DNA from: Roseiarcus sp963709185
GTDB taxonomy: Bacteria > Pseudomonadota > Alphaproteobacteria > Rhizobiales > Beijerinckiaceae
NCBI GenBank assembly: GCA_963709185.1
Contig: CAVPVQ010000015.1
Span: forward strand, 434,001-498,000
Length of the DNA stretch: 64,000 nt
Direction of reading: 5' to 3'
Every line of letters starts with the position of its first letter. Position 1 is the stretch's first letter. Below are positions 8,649 through 18,064 of the stretch, in pieces. The notes below the pieces were generated by a model that saw only the letters and a list, made by a program, of their open reading frames with translations, had not been told where the DNA came from and searched no databases. The position numbers and the translations under genes were made by a program.

Positions 8649-9764
8649 TTGAAGATCGCAGTCCTCCCCGGCGACGGAATCGGCAAGGAAGTGACCGGCG
8701 AAGCCGTAAAGGCGCTCCGCGCGGTCGTCGCAAACAGCTTGCCGCTCGAACTGCAGGAGGCGCCGATCGGCGGCGCCGGGCTCGACGCCTGCGGCGACGC
8801 GTTGCCGCCGGATACGCTGACGCTGGCGCGCAAGGCAGACGCCATCCTTCTCGGCGGCGCCGGCGTGCCGGAGGACGAAAAACGTCCGCCGCGCGAAGGC
8901 GCGGGCAACGGCCTGCTGCGGCTGCGCGCGGCATTGTCCCTTTACGCCAATTTTCGCCCAGTCGCGGTCTATCCGGAACTGCTTGACGCTTCGACGTTGA
9001 AGCCGGAAGTGGTCGACGGCGTGGACCTGCTCATCCTGCGGGAATTGAACGGCGATCTCTATTTCGGCGAGCCTCGCGGCGTGTCGAGGGACAAGAACGG
9101 GGCGCGCGTCGGGATCAATACGATGCGCTACGCCGACTATGAGATCGAGCGAATCGCGCATGTCGGATTCCGGGCGGCTAGAACGCGGCGAAAAAAGCTG
9201 TGCTCGGTCGACAAGGCCAATGTGCTGGAGACCATGGCCCTGTGGCGCGAAGTCGTGACTGAGGTCAGCGCGCTATATCCCGATGTCGAGCTGTCGCACC
9301 TTTACATCGACGCCGCGTCGATGACGCTGATCCGCAATCCGCGGCAGTTCGACGTGATCGTCACGGGAAATGTCTTCGGCGATATCCTTTCTGACGCGGC
9401 CGCGATGTTGACGGGCTCGATCGGCATGCTGCCCTCGGCCTCTCTGGGCGACGACGCCAAAGGCCTGTACGAGCCTGTGCACGGCACGGCGCCGGACATC
9501 GCGGGCAAAGACCTCGCCAATCCGCTCGCGGCCATCCTGTCGGCGGCCATGATGCTGCGCCATTCCTTCGATCTCGAGGAGTACGCCGCGCGAATTGAGC
9601 AAGCGGTGCGCTCGGTGCTGCGCGAGGGTTACAGAACGGCCGACATCTATCAGCCCGGATGTAAGAAGGTCGGAACGCGCGACATGGGCGAGGCCGTCGT
9701 CGAAGCGATCCACCGGGGCGGGCGCGCCGCCGACCGCCGGTCGGTGGAGGCGCGAGGCACTTGA
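8649..9764 (+). CDS. leuB: 3-isopropylmalate dehydrogenase-like beta-decarboxylating dehydrogenase
   Basis: NAD-dependent oxidative decarboxylase of the isocitrate/isopropylmalate dehydrogenase family, 371 residues, cytosolic. It has the N-terminal AVLPGDGIGKEV loop, the substrate arginines (LLRLRAALSLYANFRP), SVDKANVLET, the metal-binding FGDILSDAAAMLTGSIGMLPSASLG and the cofactor loop YEPVHGTAPDIAGKDLANP. The usual leucine-pathway RELTGGIYFGEPRG reads RELNGDLYFGEPRG here and DNAAMQL reads DAASMTL, so substrate use may differ from true LeuB. The start is taken as TTG at 8649 after GGAAAGG, giving the family start LKIAVLPGDG; TTG at 8631 is an alternative. Its place beside a CoA-transferase gene and under the cluster motif suggests a catabolic paralogue rather than the leucine gene, though that cannot be excluded. 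Confidence 0.85.
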   Translation: MKIAVLPGDGIGKEVTGEAVKALRAVVANSLPLELQEAPIGGAGLDACGDALPPDTLTLARKADAILLGGAGVPEDEKRPPREGAGNGLLRLRAALSLYANFRPVAVYPELLDASTLKPEVVDGVDLLILRELNGDLYFGEPRGVSRDKNGARVGINTMRYADYEIERIAHVGFRAARTRRKKLCSVDKANVLETMALWREVVTEVSALYPDVELSHLYIDAASMTLIRNPRQFDVIVTGNVFGDILSDAAAMLTGSIGMLPSASLGDDAKGLYEPVHGTAPDIAGKDLANPLAAILSAAMMLRHSFDLEEYAARIEQAVRSVLREGYRTADIYQPGCKKVGTRDMGEAVVEAIHRGGRAADRRSVEARGT

Positions 9765-9843
9765 CTCGCTCTTTACGGCCGGGCGACGCGGCGCCGAATG
9801 GTCGGCGCGCCTCATTATTCCGAAAGCCGGATGCAGCGCTCTC

Positions 9844-12460
9844 ATGACGAGCGACGCATCCAGCAGCGTCGCGGCGGAGCGCGCCATCGGCGTGGCTCCG
9901 GAGAGCGTCGCCGGCATGCTTTCGGGTCTTCGCGTCATCGAATACGCGGACGAGACCGCCGAATATTGCGGGCTGCTGTTGGCGGGCCTCGGCGCGGAGG
10001 TCGTCAAAGTCGAACCGCCGGGCGGGAGCCGTACACGCAACTTCGCTCCGTTCTTCCACGATACGCCCGATCCGGAACGCTCGCTCTATTTTTGGGCGTA
10101 CAATCGAGGCAAACAATCGTCCGTCCTCGACCTCGAGACGACGGAAGGCCGCGAGGCGCTGATTTCGCTCATCGCCGCGTCCGATGTGTTGCTCGATTCA
10201 AGCTGCGGCCAGTTGAACGCCCTACTGGGGCTTGACCGCGCGAGGCTCGCCGCGCGATTTCCGTCCCTCGTCGTCGCCCGCATGACGCCCTTCGGCGACG
10301 AAGGGCCATGGAGCAGCTTCAAGGGCTCCGACCTGGTTCATCTCGCGCTCGGCGGCGTGATGATGAACTGCGGCTACGATCCGGACCCCGAGGGGAAATA
10401 CGATCTGCCGCCAATCGCGCCGCAGATATGGCACGCGTATCATATCGCGGGCGAGCAGCTGCATGTGGGCGTTCTGGCCGCGCTCGTCGAGCGGCAAGCG
10501 TCCGGTCTCGGCCAGGACGTCTCGTGCGCGGTCCACGAAGCGGTCGCAAAAAACACCGAGCTCGATCTGATGTCATGGGTCATGCGGCGCGCGCCGCTGC
10601 TGCGCCAGACTTGCCGGCATGCCGTCGAGACAGTCTCGCGCGTCCCGAACATCAGCAACACCAAGGACGGCCGCTGGTTCATGACCTGGGGCGTCGGCGC
10701 CCGCGACAAGGCCAACCTGACGCCGTTCCTTGGCCGTTATGGCATGGCCGCCGACCTCCAGCCGCCGGGCGCCGAGGCCGACCGAGCGGCGCGCAACGTG
10801 CCGGGGTCGTCGTCCACGGACGAAGCGTCGGCGCACACGCTCGAGGTCATCCAGCGCTTCGTGCGCGCCTATACCTACGACGCGATGCCGTGGAAGGCGG
10901 CGCAGGCGAGCGGACTGCTCTGGGCGCCGCTGCGAAAGCCGCACGAGAACGCGCAGGACGAACATTGGCTGAAACGCGGCGCAATCGCGGACGTCGAGCA
11001 CCCCGAGGAAGGGCGCTCCTTTCCCTACGCGGTCAGCAAATGGCTGAGCTCGGAGACGCGATGGCGGCGCGGCGCCCGCGCGCCGCGCTTGGGCGAACAC
11101 ACAGGCGTCGCGCGCTCGCGGGCGACCCGGGCGCCGATCGAAGCGCCGCGCGCCGCCGTTTCGCCCCTCGCCATCTCGGCTCGAGGTCGGCCGTTCCCGT
11201 TGCAGAACGTGCGCATCCTCGACTTTTCCTGGTTTCTCGCTTCGGCGGGCGGCACACGCTTCGCCGCGGCGCTCGGCGCCGAATGCATCAAGGTCGAGTG
11301 GAAGGAGAACCCGGACACGCGGCTGGCCGCGATGGCTCCGGTCGGCGGGCGGGCGGCGCGGGACGCAGCGATCGCTCCGCTCGCCGGCGTCGACGATCCG
11401 GACATGGGCGGTCAATATAACAATAAGAATTCTGGCAAACGCGGGCTTTCGCTCAACATCCGCCATCCAAGGGGATTGGAAATCGCGCGACGCCTCGTCG
11501 CCATCTCGGACGTCGTCGCCGAAGGCTTTTCGCCCGGCGTGCTCGACCGGCTCGGTCTCGGATACGAAGTGCAGCGCGGCATTCGTCCCGACATCATCTA
11601 CGTGCAGCAATCGGGGATGGGCGGTTACGGCGGCTACGGTCGGATGCGCACCGTCGGGCCGATCGCAGCGTCCTTCGCGGGCGCCAATGATATGTCTGGC
11701 CTTCCGGAACCGGCGATGCCCGCCGGATGGGGCTATTCCTATCTCGACTGGATGGGGGCGTATGGATTCGCCCAGGCGATCCTCGGGGCGCTCTACCATC
11801 GTTCCGCCACCGGCCGTGGGCAGCGCATCGACGCTTCGCAGTGCGAAGCTGGAATCTTTCTCTGCAGCCAGCCGATCCTCGACTGGTCGGCCAACGGCCG
11901 GGTATGGCGACGGACCGGAAACCGTTCGCCCTACGGGAATGCCGCGCCGCACGGCGCCTACCGATGCAAAGGCGCCGATCGCTGGATCGCGATTTCCTGC
12001 TTCGAAGATGGCGAATGGAGCGCGCTCGCACGGGTCGCCAGCCGTGACGAATGGCTGTCAGACCCGTGTTTCGCCAATCTCGAAGCGCGTTTGGCCAATG
12101 AAGACAGGCTCGAACTCGCTGATTGACGGCTGGACGCAGCGTTGCGACGCCTATGAATGTATGGAGCGCCTGCAGGCCGCCGGTGTGCCGGCCGGCGTAT
12201 GCCAGACCGCCGAGGATCGATGCGACCGCGATCCGCAGTTGCGGGCGCTGGCGTGGCTGACGGAAGTTGTGGGAACCAAGATCGGCGCCTGGCCCGTGGC
12301 CGAAGTTCCGTTCAAACTGAACCGGACTCCGGGCCATATAGGCGGCCTGATCAATCGCGGCGCGCCGTGCTATGGCGAGGACAACGAATATGTTCTTGGA
12401 GAATTGCTCGGTCATTCGACCGCGGAGATCCGGGCGATGCACGATGAGGGCGTCATCTGA
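9844..12460 (+). CDS. Tandem (fused) CaiB/BaiF class III CoA-transferase (frameshifted)
   Basis: Two complete CaiB/BaiF (family III) CoA-transferase domains in one chain of about 870 residues: domain 1 from about residue 25 (LRVIEYAD) to about 400, a polar linker, then domain 2 from about 450 (VRILDFSWFLASAGGTRFAA). Such enzymes move CoA between carboxylic acids. Domain 2 has the expected catalytic Asp (Asp635 in YLDWMGAYGFAQAIL). Domain 1 has Tyr199 at the aligned position (WHAYHIAG) and may be inactive. The first frame ends at 12126, while the last 110 residues (LIDGWTQRCDAYECMERLQAAGV onward) continue in another frame to 12460. Removing one base in GAACTC at 12112-12117 gives RLDSLIDGW and an intact protein. 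It probably acts with the leuB-like gene 79 bp before it. Confidence 0.85.
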
Positions 12461-12491
12461 CCTTGCGCGGTCGAGGCAACGGGAGGAATCC

Positions 12492-12656
12492 ATGAACGAC
12501 CAAGGGGTCGCACGCTCAGCGCCCTCTCCCGCGCGAATGCAATCCGACGCGCGTCGCGCGCTTCTCGCGACATCATCGCGATTCATGCGCGGGGTGGCGG
12601 CGGACCTGGCCAATCCGGTCATGCTGTCGAGCTTGACCGAAAGGAGTCGGACATGA
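12492..12656 (+). CDS. Small ORF translationally coupled to the metallo-hydrolase
   Basis: 54-codon reading frame with a strong ribosome-binding site (GGGAGGAATCC before the ATG) whose stop overlaps the next start (ATGA at 12653). No family, signal peptide or membrane segment is recognisable; the product is rich in Ala, Arg and Ser. The coupling could mean a real small protein or only a leader that delivers ribosomes to the next gene. It could also be the remnant of a longer gene. Confidence 0.4.
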   Translation: MNDQGVARSAPSPARMQSDARRALLATSSRFMRGVAADLANPVMLSSLTERSRT

Positions 12657-13531
12657 GCGCGTCCTCGCGAGCGGGTCGTCAACCGCCCCAGGTGCAGCAA
12701 ATCGCCATCGGCGAAACGATGGTGAGCGCCGTCAACGACGGGGTTCACCAGGTCTCGTTCGGCGACCTTGTCGCCAGCGATCGCAGCGCCTGCGAACGCG
12801 CCCATGTCGGAGAGTTTCGCACCACGCCGCCGTGGCTGACGATCAACTGCTTCCTCATTCGGAGCGGCGGCAAGCTGGCGCTTGTCGACGCGGGCTTTGC
12901 GACGAAGACCGAACTGGTCGGCAAGCTCCTCGGCAATCTGGCGGCGATCGGCGTGATGCCCACCGACATCGACATGATCCTGATGACGCACATGCATCCT
13001 GATCACGAAGCCGGGTTGATCGACGCCGCCGGCCGGCCGGTGTTTTCGAACGCCGAGCTCGTCCTGCACGAAGACGAACTCGCGTTCTGGCGCGACGATG
13101 GAGCAATGGCGCGCGCCTCGCCCGAAGCAAAAGGTGACTTCACACTTGCGCGCGCGGCGCTCGGAGCGTATGCCGACCGCATACGGACGGTCAAAGCCGG
13201 TCAGGCGGCTCCCGGAATTCGCTCGTTTCCGACGCCCGGACACACGCCCGGCCACACCGCATGGCTCATCGAATCCTCGGGCGACGCGCTGCTCATCTGG
13301 GGCGACATCGTTCATTTCCCCGGCATTCAGTTCGCCATTCCTGAGGCGAGCGTCGCCTTCGACATCGACAGCGCCGCGGCGGCGGTCGCCCGCAAGAAGT
13401 TGTTGGCGTTCGTCGCCGCAGAGAGGTTGCGCGTCGCCGGCATCCATCTCGATTTTCCCGGCTTCGGCCATGTCGCGCCCAGCGGAGGCGGCTACCGCTA
13501 CGTGCCGGAGGTCTGGCGTCCGCTTGCCTGA
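12653..13531 (+). CDS. Metallo-beta-lactamase-fold hydrolase
   Basis: MBL-fold metallohydrolase, 292 residues, no signal peptide. The zinc motif HMHPDHEAG (HxHxDH) is complete; further ligands are in FPTPGHTPGHTAWLIES (His), LIWGDIVHFP (Asp) and the late LRVAGIHLDFPGFGHV segment (His). This arrangement is seen in lactonases, thioesterase-like and AHL-lactonase-like members. A paralogue with closely similar motifs lies at 29978-30850, so two such enzymes serve this region. It follows the CoA-transferase in the same direction, and may cleave a lactone or a CoA thioester of the pathway (inference). Confidence 0.88.
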   Translation: MSASSRAGRQPPQVQQIAIGETMVSAVNDGVHQVSFGDLVASDRSACERAHVGEFRTTPPWLTINCFLIRSGGKLALVDAGFATKTELVGKLLGNLAAIGVMPTDIDMILMTHMHPDHEAGLIDAAGRPVFSNAELVLHEDELAFWRDDGAMARASPEAKGDFTLARAALGAYADRIRTVKAGQAAPGIRSFPTPGHTPGHTAWLIESSGDALLIWGDIVHFPGIQFAIPEASVAFDIDSAAAAVARKKLLAFVAAERLRVAGIHLDFPGFGHVAPSGGGYRYVPEVWRPLA

Positions 13532-13538
13532 TCGAGTT

Positions 13539-13559
13539 GCGGCGCGGTCTTCGCGCCGC
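13539..13559. terminator. Hairpin between convergent genes
   Basis: Perfect 8-bp stem (GCGGCGCG at 13539-13546 with CGCGCCGC at 13552-13559) and a 5-base loop. It lies between the convergent ends of the metallo-hydrolase (stop 13531) and the leuD-like gene (stop 13601), as expected for a bidirectional terminator. No long T run is present. Confidence 0.5.
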
Positions 13560-13600
13560 GACGGCTCTTCTATCCGGCGCCGACGCGCCTGCTTGCGCCT

Positions 13601-14224
13601 TCACGCGCGGGAAGGAGGGACCGGCCAGCCATTTTCTTCGGCGTGTCGCCGCTCGAACTCCTCGATCTGGTCCATCTGGGACAGCGTGTAGTCGAGTTCG
13701 TCGACGCCGTTTAGCAGGCAATGTTTGGAGAACGGGTCAATAGCGAAGGTGTGGACGTCGCCGTTCGGATTGGTCACTCGCTCGGACGCCAGATCAACTT
13801 CGACCTGACGCTCCGGGTTGGCCCTCAGCGCCTCGATGATCGAGGCGACTTCCGCCGACTTGAGAACCACCGGCAGCAATCCGTTCTTCAGGCTGTTGCT
13901 GCGGAAGATGTCGCCGAAACTCGGCGCGATCACCGCGCGAAACCCGTAGTCGTAGATCGCCCACACGGCGTTCTCGCGAGAGGAGCCGCAGCCGAAATTT
14001 TCCTCCCCTACAAGAATGCGCGCGGCCTTGTATTCGGGCCGGTTGAGGACGAAGCCGCGTCTTTCGTCGCCATTGTCGTCGAAGCGCAGATCGTGAAAGA
14101 GATACTGCGCAAACCCGCCGGCGCGAGGCTTGGACAGAAAGCGGGCGGGCAGAATTTGATCGGTGTCGATATTGACGCCGGATACGGGAACCGCGGGCGC
14201 GCGTAAGATCTTGAACGGCTCCAC
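13601..14224 (-). CDS. leuD: 3-isopropylmalate dehydratase small subunit-like protein
   Basis: Swivelling-domain subunit of an aconitase-family hydro-lyase, 207 residues. NIDTDQILPARFL (about residues 19-31), NFGCGSSRENAVWAIYDYGF and APSFGDIFRSNSLKNGLLPVVL are the standard LeuD signatures; the length equals that of LeuD. It works only with the large subunit encoded by the gene directly upstream (4 bp gap). A copy of the cluster motif is in front of that gene, so the pair probably hydrates and dehydrates a catabolic hydroxy-diacid, although leucine synthesis remains possible. Confidence 0.88.
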   Translation of the reverse strand: MEPFKILRAPAVPVSGVNIDTDQILPARFLSKPRAGGFAQYLFHDLRFDDNGDERRGFVLNRPEYKAARILVGEENFGCGSSRENAVWAIYDYGFRAVIAPSFGDIFRSNSLKNGLLPVVLKSAEVASIIEALRANPERQVEVDLASERVTNPNGDVHTFAIDPFSKHCLLNGVDELDYTLSQMDQIEEFERRHAEENGWPVPPSRA

Positions 14225-14228
14225 GGCC

Positions 14229-15659
14229 CTAATCTTTCGGTTGGAGCTGCCGAACGTCGGTCAGGCGCCCCGTCACAGCCGCCGCCGCCGCCATCGCAGG
14301 GCTCATCAAGTGCGTGCGCGCGCCCCGCCCCTGCCGCCCGACAAAGTTGCGGTTTGACGTGGAGGCGCAGCGCTGGCCAGCCGAGACGGTTTCGCCATTG
14401 GTCCCGATGCAGAGCGAGCAGCCAGCCTCGCGCCATTGCAGACCGGCGTCCTTAAATAACCGGTCGAGGCCCTCAGCTTCGGCTTGTTGTTTGACGAGGC
14501 CCGAGCCGGGCACCACCCAGGCCTCGACGCCCGGATGCACCTTGCGGCCTTTGATCACCGCCGCCGCGGCGCGCAGGTCCTCGATGCGTCCATTGGTGCA
14601 TGAGCCGATGAAGACACGTTCGATCGGAATGCCCGACAGGGGCGTCCCCGGATCGAGCCCCATATAGGAGAGTGACTTCGCCACGCTCTCGCGCCGCTCG
14701 GCCGAAGCGTCATTGTCCAGATTCGGAACGTGACCGGTGATCGGCACGACGTCCTCGAGGCTGGTGCCCCATGTGACCATCGGCACGATTTCCGCCGCGT
14801 CGAGCACAACCTCCCGGTCGAACTCGGCGTCCGGGTCGGAGCGGACGCTGGACCATCGGTCTACCGCCTTGGCCCAGGCATCTCCGGTTGGCGCGTAAGG
14901 GCGACCCTCGACATAGGCGAACGTCTCCTCGTCCGGCGCGATCATGCCCGCGCGCGCGCCCGCCTCGATCGACATGTTGCAGACCGTCAGTCGGCCTTCA
15001 ACCGTCAAACCCCTGATCGCCGACCCGGTATATTCGATCACGTGCCCGACGGCGCCTGCCGCGCCGATCTTGCGAATGATGGCGAGGATGACGTCCTTGG
15101 CGACGATGCCGAAGCCCAGTTCGCCCTCAACCGCGATGCGCATCGACTTCGGCTTGCGCAGCCAGAGCGTCTGGGTGGCCAGGACCTGCGCGGCCTGCGT
15201 CATGCCGACGCCGAAAGCGAGCGCGCCCAGCGCGCCGTGCGTCGAGGTGTGGCTGTCGCCGCACACGATCGTCATGCCCGGCTGGCTGATGCCCTGCTCC
15301 GGCCCGATCACGTGGACGATGCCCTGGCGCCGGTCGTCGAGCTCAAAAACGGTGATTCCGGATTCCCGAGCGTTCTCGACCAACGAACGGACCATGTCGC
15401 GTCGCTCAAGGCTTGCGATGCGATCGACGCGCCGCCCGTCAGTGGGAACGTAGTGGTCTGGCGTGCCGAAGCTCTGCTTCGGGGAACGCGGCTTCAGGCC
15501 GCGCGCCTGCAGGAGCTCGAACGCGGGCGCGTAGCCGTCGTGGATCAGATGGCGGTCTATATAGACAAGCGTCTCCCCGTCGGCGCGCTCGAGGACGCTG
15601 TGCTTCGACCAGATCTTGTCGAGCATGGTCTTCGAAACGCGCCGACGATCGGAACCCAT
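14229..15659 (-). CDS. leuC: 3-isopropylmalate dehydratase large subunit-like protein
   Basis: Large, [4Fe-4S]-binding subunit of an aconitase-family hydro-lyase, 476 residues. TIVCGDSHTSTHGALGALAFGVG, the first cluster cysteine (FIGSCTNGRIEDL) and the later pair (EAGCSLCIGTNG) are present, followed by RCASTSNRNFVGRQG. In most LeuC proteins the residues after the CxxC pair read NPD; here TNG, a change in a conserved place that suggests a different substrate. ATG at 15659 follows GAGGACGATTCC. The gene is divergent from the lactonase gene and shares the bidirectional motif copy at 15764-15811. A homoaconitase- or citraconase-like role is possible. Confidence 0.88.
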   Translation of the reverse strand: MGSDRRRVSKTMLDKIWSKHSVLERADGETLVYIDRHLIHDGYAPAFELLQARGLKPRSPKQSFGTPDHYVPTDGRRVDRIASLERRDMVRSLVENARESGITVFELDDRRQGIVHVIGPEQGISQPGMTIVCGDSHTSTHGALGALAFGVGMTQAAQVLATQTLWLRKPKSMRIAVEGELGFGIVAKDVILAIIRKIGAAGAVGHVIEYTGSAIRGLTVEGRLTVCNMSIEAGARAGMIAPDEETFAYVEGRPYAPTGDAWAKAVDRWSSVRSDPDAEFDREVVLDAAEIVPMVTWGTSLEDVVPITGHVPNLDNDASAERRESVAKSLSYMGLDPGTPLSGIPIERVFIGSCTNGRIEDLRAAAAVIKGRKVHPGVEAWVVPGSGLVKQQAEAEGLDRLFKDAGLQWREAGCSLCIGTNGETVSAGQRCASTSNRNFVGRQGRGARTHLMSPAMAAAAAVTGRLTDVRQLQPKD

Positions 15660-15763
15660 CGGAATCGTCCTCGTTGGGAAAGACAAGACAAAGTCGCCGT
15701 CCGATTGCTTCGCAGGCCGCGCGAGACCCCGCGCCCCCGAAAGCCGCAATGAATTCCTATAAC

Positions 15764-15811
15764 GCGACGAAGCGTGGCCAAACGAGTCTCGGATTGGAAG
15801 GCCATCATCGC
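15764..15811. promoter_or_regulatory. Shared cluster motif, copy F (bidirectional, leuC-like / lactonase)
   Basis: Minus strand from 15811: GCGATG-ATGGCC-TTCCAAT-CC-GAGACTCG, toward the leuC-like gene. Plus strand from 15764: GCGACG-AAGCGT-GGCCAAA-CG-AGTCTCGG, toward the lactonase. The two readings overlap in an imperfect palindrome of about 48 bp, almost the same overall length as copy C. Placement between divergent operons fits one operator serving both. Confidence 0.55.
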
Positions 15812-15956
15812 GATGTGCGATGAGCTTTCGGATCGATTTGCGCCGACCTCAATTGAATTTCTTCGATTCCGCGCTTAGTCGTTGGCGGCTGGTCGGCCCT
15901 GACGCATCCGTTCGGACCGCTCGCGACGCTGGACGCGTGGGAGGATGGAAGCGGCG

Positions 15957-16865
15957 ATGCAGAAGGAGTTTGTGATACTCAATTACAAGCGCTTCCGGCC
16001 TTATCTCGTCGCCAACGCTCCGCTTCAGCGTCTTCACACCGGCATGCTGTGGGCCGAAGGACCCGTCTACTTCGCCGATCTTGGAGTGCTGCTGGCAAGC
16101 GACATTCCCAATGAGCAGATCCTTCGTTTCGTCGACGGCCAGCCGCCGACGGTGTTCCGTCAACCCTCGGGCAAGGCCAACGGCAACACCCGCGACCGGC
16201 AGGGCCGCCTTCTCACCTGCGAAAGCGGCAACCGTCGCGTCACGCGCACCGAACGCGACGGCCGACTGACGGTCATCGCCGACAATTACCATGGCAAGCG
16301 GTTCAACTCTCCCAACGACATCGTCGTGCACACGGACGAGTCCATCTGGTTCACCGATCCCGACTACGGAATCCTGAGCGACTACACGGGCGACAAGGCC
16401 GAGAGCGAACTCGGCAAGCGCTGCGTCTTCCGTTTCGAGCCGCGAGAGGGCAGGCTGTCGATCGCGACCGACGAACTCGACAAGCCCAACGGTCTCGCCT
16501 TTTCGCCGGACGAGAAGACTCTCTATGTGGCGGACTCCGGGGCCACGCACAGGCAGGACGGGCCCCACGAGATTGTCGCCTTTGACGCAGGCGATGACGG
16601 TCGCTTGAGCGGGAAGCGTGTGTTCGCGGTGATCGACCCCGGCGTTCCCGACGGATTCCGCGTCGACGTCGACGGCAACATTTGGACCACCGCCGCCGAC
16701 GGCGTCCATTGCTTCGCGCCCGACGGCGAGCTGATCGGCAAGATCCTGACGCCGGAGACGGCGACCAACCTGACGTTCGGCGGCCCGAAGCACAACAGGA
16801 TGTTCATCACGGCGGCAGCCTCGGTCTATGCTGTGTACGTCGGCACGCGCGGCGCGGCGGGATGA
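15957..16865 (+). CDS. SMP-30/gluconolactonase/LRE-family lactonase
   Basis: Six-bladed beta-propeller lactonase, 302 residues, no signal peptide. Family metal-site segments are present: Glu in GMLWAEGPVYF, Asn/Asp in FNSPNDIVVHTDESIWFTDPDYG, Asn in DKPNGLAFSPDEKTLYVADSG, and Asp in PDGFRVDVDGNIWTT. Members hydrolyse sugar lactones and related lactones using a divalent metal. ATG at 15957 is preferred because the ATG at 15945 lies directly against the GGAGG. It starts the operon with the thiolase-fold and DUF35 genes, so it may open a lactone made in the same route. Confidence 0.88.
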   Translation: MQKEFVILNYKRFRPYLVANAPLQRLHTGMLWAEGPVYFADLGVLLASDIPNEQILRFVDGQPPTVFRQPSGKANGNTRDRQGRLLTCESGNRRVTRTERDGRLTVIADNYHGKRFNSPNDIVVHTDESIWFTDPDYGILSDYTGDKAESELGKRCVFRFEPREGRLSIATDELDKPNGLAFSPDEKTLYVADSGATHRQDGPHEIVAFDAGDDGRLSGKRVFAVIDPGVPDGFRVDVDGNIWTTAADGVHCFAPDGELIGKILTPETATNLTFGGPKHNRMFITAAASVYAVYVGTRGAAG

Positions 16866-16919
16866 GCGTGCGCAATGGCCATCGGCGGTGGTGGGGTTGA
16901 AGTCGGATTCCGGACGGCA

Positions 16920-18056
16920 ATGACCATGTTCGAGTTGGCGGGTCTGTCCAATCGCGTGTCCGTCGTCGGCGTCGGGACGACGGCTTACGGCAATTTTCCG
17001 GAGACCGACGAGTACGGCCTGGCGGCGCAGGCTTTCCGAAACGCCGTCGCCGATTGCGGGCTGGACAAGCGCCAGATCGACGGCCTCCTCACCTGCCGCA
17101 TTCCCAGCTACAGTCGAATGGGCGAAGCGCTCGGCCTCGATCCCAGGTGGACGATCACACTGCCGGGACACGGCCGCATGTCTGGAATCGGCCTCATCGA
17201 GGCGACGCTCGCGCTCGCCTCCGGTCAGGCGAACTACGTCGCTTTGCTATACGCCAACGTCGGTCGCTCCCGCCGCGTCTTCTATGGCGGCGCGGAAATG
17301 CCGGGCTACTGGGACCCCTGGGGCTTCACTTCGCCAGGCGCCGCCCACGCGCTGATGTTCCGCCGACACATGGAGCTCTATGGCACGACGACCCGCCAAC
17401 TCGCCGAAGTCTCCGTCGCGTTTCGCGAACACGCGAGGCTCAATCCCGAGGCGGTGATGAAAACGCCGATCACGATCGACGATCACGAGAACGCTCGCCT
17501 CATCGTCGCGCCGCTTCGCCTGCTGGATTACTGCCTCATCAACGACGGCGCGGTCTGCCTGATCCTCACCACCAGCGAACGCGCCGCCGATCTCGCCAGG
17601 CCGCCGGTGAGGATCAGCGGATTTTCGGGGCGCGACGCGTTCCGGACGGCCTCGATCGAGAACTTCGACTTCGACTTCTGGCATGACCACACCGCGGCGT
17701 CCGGGCGCGAGGCCTTCGCCATGGCCGGCATCCAACGTGATGATGTGGACGCCCTGATGTGCTACGATAATTTCAGCCCGACGGTGCTGTTCAGCCTGGA
17801 AGGGCTCGGCTTCTGTCCGCCGGGCGAAGCCGGGCGTTTTGTCGAGGGCGGCGCGCTGCAGCTCGGCGGCCGGTTGCCGACAAACACCGACGGCGGTCAT
17901 CTCTCCAATTCCTACATGCAGGGGTGGGCGCTGAATGTGGAGGCGGTCCGCCAGTTGCGCGGCGAATGCGGAGCGCGGCAGGTCCCCGGGTGCGAGGTCG
18001 CCGCCTATGTCCAGGCGACTCCCTGCACGCGCGTGATTGTCTATACGAAAGCTTGA
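16920..18056 (+). CDS. Thiolase-fold lipid-transfer protein, probable Ltp2-type retro-aldolase
   Basis: Thiolase-superfamily protein of 378 residues that looks like an aldolase rather than a thiolase. Where thiolases have the nucleophilic Cys, it has GRMSGIG (about residues 85-91), and instead of the C-terminal GHP motif it has NTDGGHLSNSYMQGW with Tyr332; a second conserved Tyr is in MCYDNFSPTVLFSLEGLGFC (Tyr282). These features match the steroid side-chain retro-aldolase Ltp2 family, which works in a complex with a DUF35 protein. Exactly such a DUF35 gene follows 8 bp later. The role would be to cleave a beta-hydroxyacyl-CoA into acyl-CoA (or propionyl-CoA) and an aldehyde or ketone. A start at 16875 is possible. 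The family assignment is strong; the reaction is inferred. Confidence 0.82.
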   Translation: MTMFELAGLSNRVSVVGVGTTAYGNFPETDEYGLAAQAFRNAVADCGLDKRQIDGLLTCRIPSYSRMGEALGLDPRWTITLPGHGRMSGIGLIEATLALASGQANYVALLYANVGRSRRVFYGGAEMPGYWDPWGFTSPGAAHALMFRRHMELYGTTTRQLAEVSVAFREHARLNPEAVMKTPITIDDHENARLIVAPLRLLDYCLINDGAVCLILTTSERAADLARPPVRISGFSGRDAFRTASIENFDFDFWHDHTAASGREAFAMAGIQRDDVDALMCYDNFSPTVLFSLEGLGFCPPGEAGRFVEGGALQLGGRLPTNTDGGHLSNSYMQGWALNVEAVRQLRGECGARQVPGCEVAAYVQATPCTRVIVYTKA

Positions 18057-18064
18057 GGCGCGAA

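Noticed and set aside
10573..13471. Two long minus-strand open frames (459 and 625 codons)
   Set aside because: Both are antisense to the CoA-transferase and the metallo-hydrolase, whose motifs are complete; Arg-rich composition without domains.
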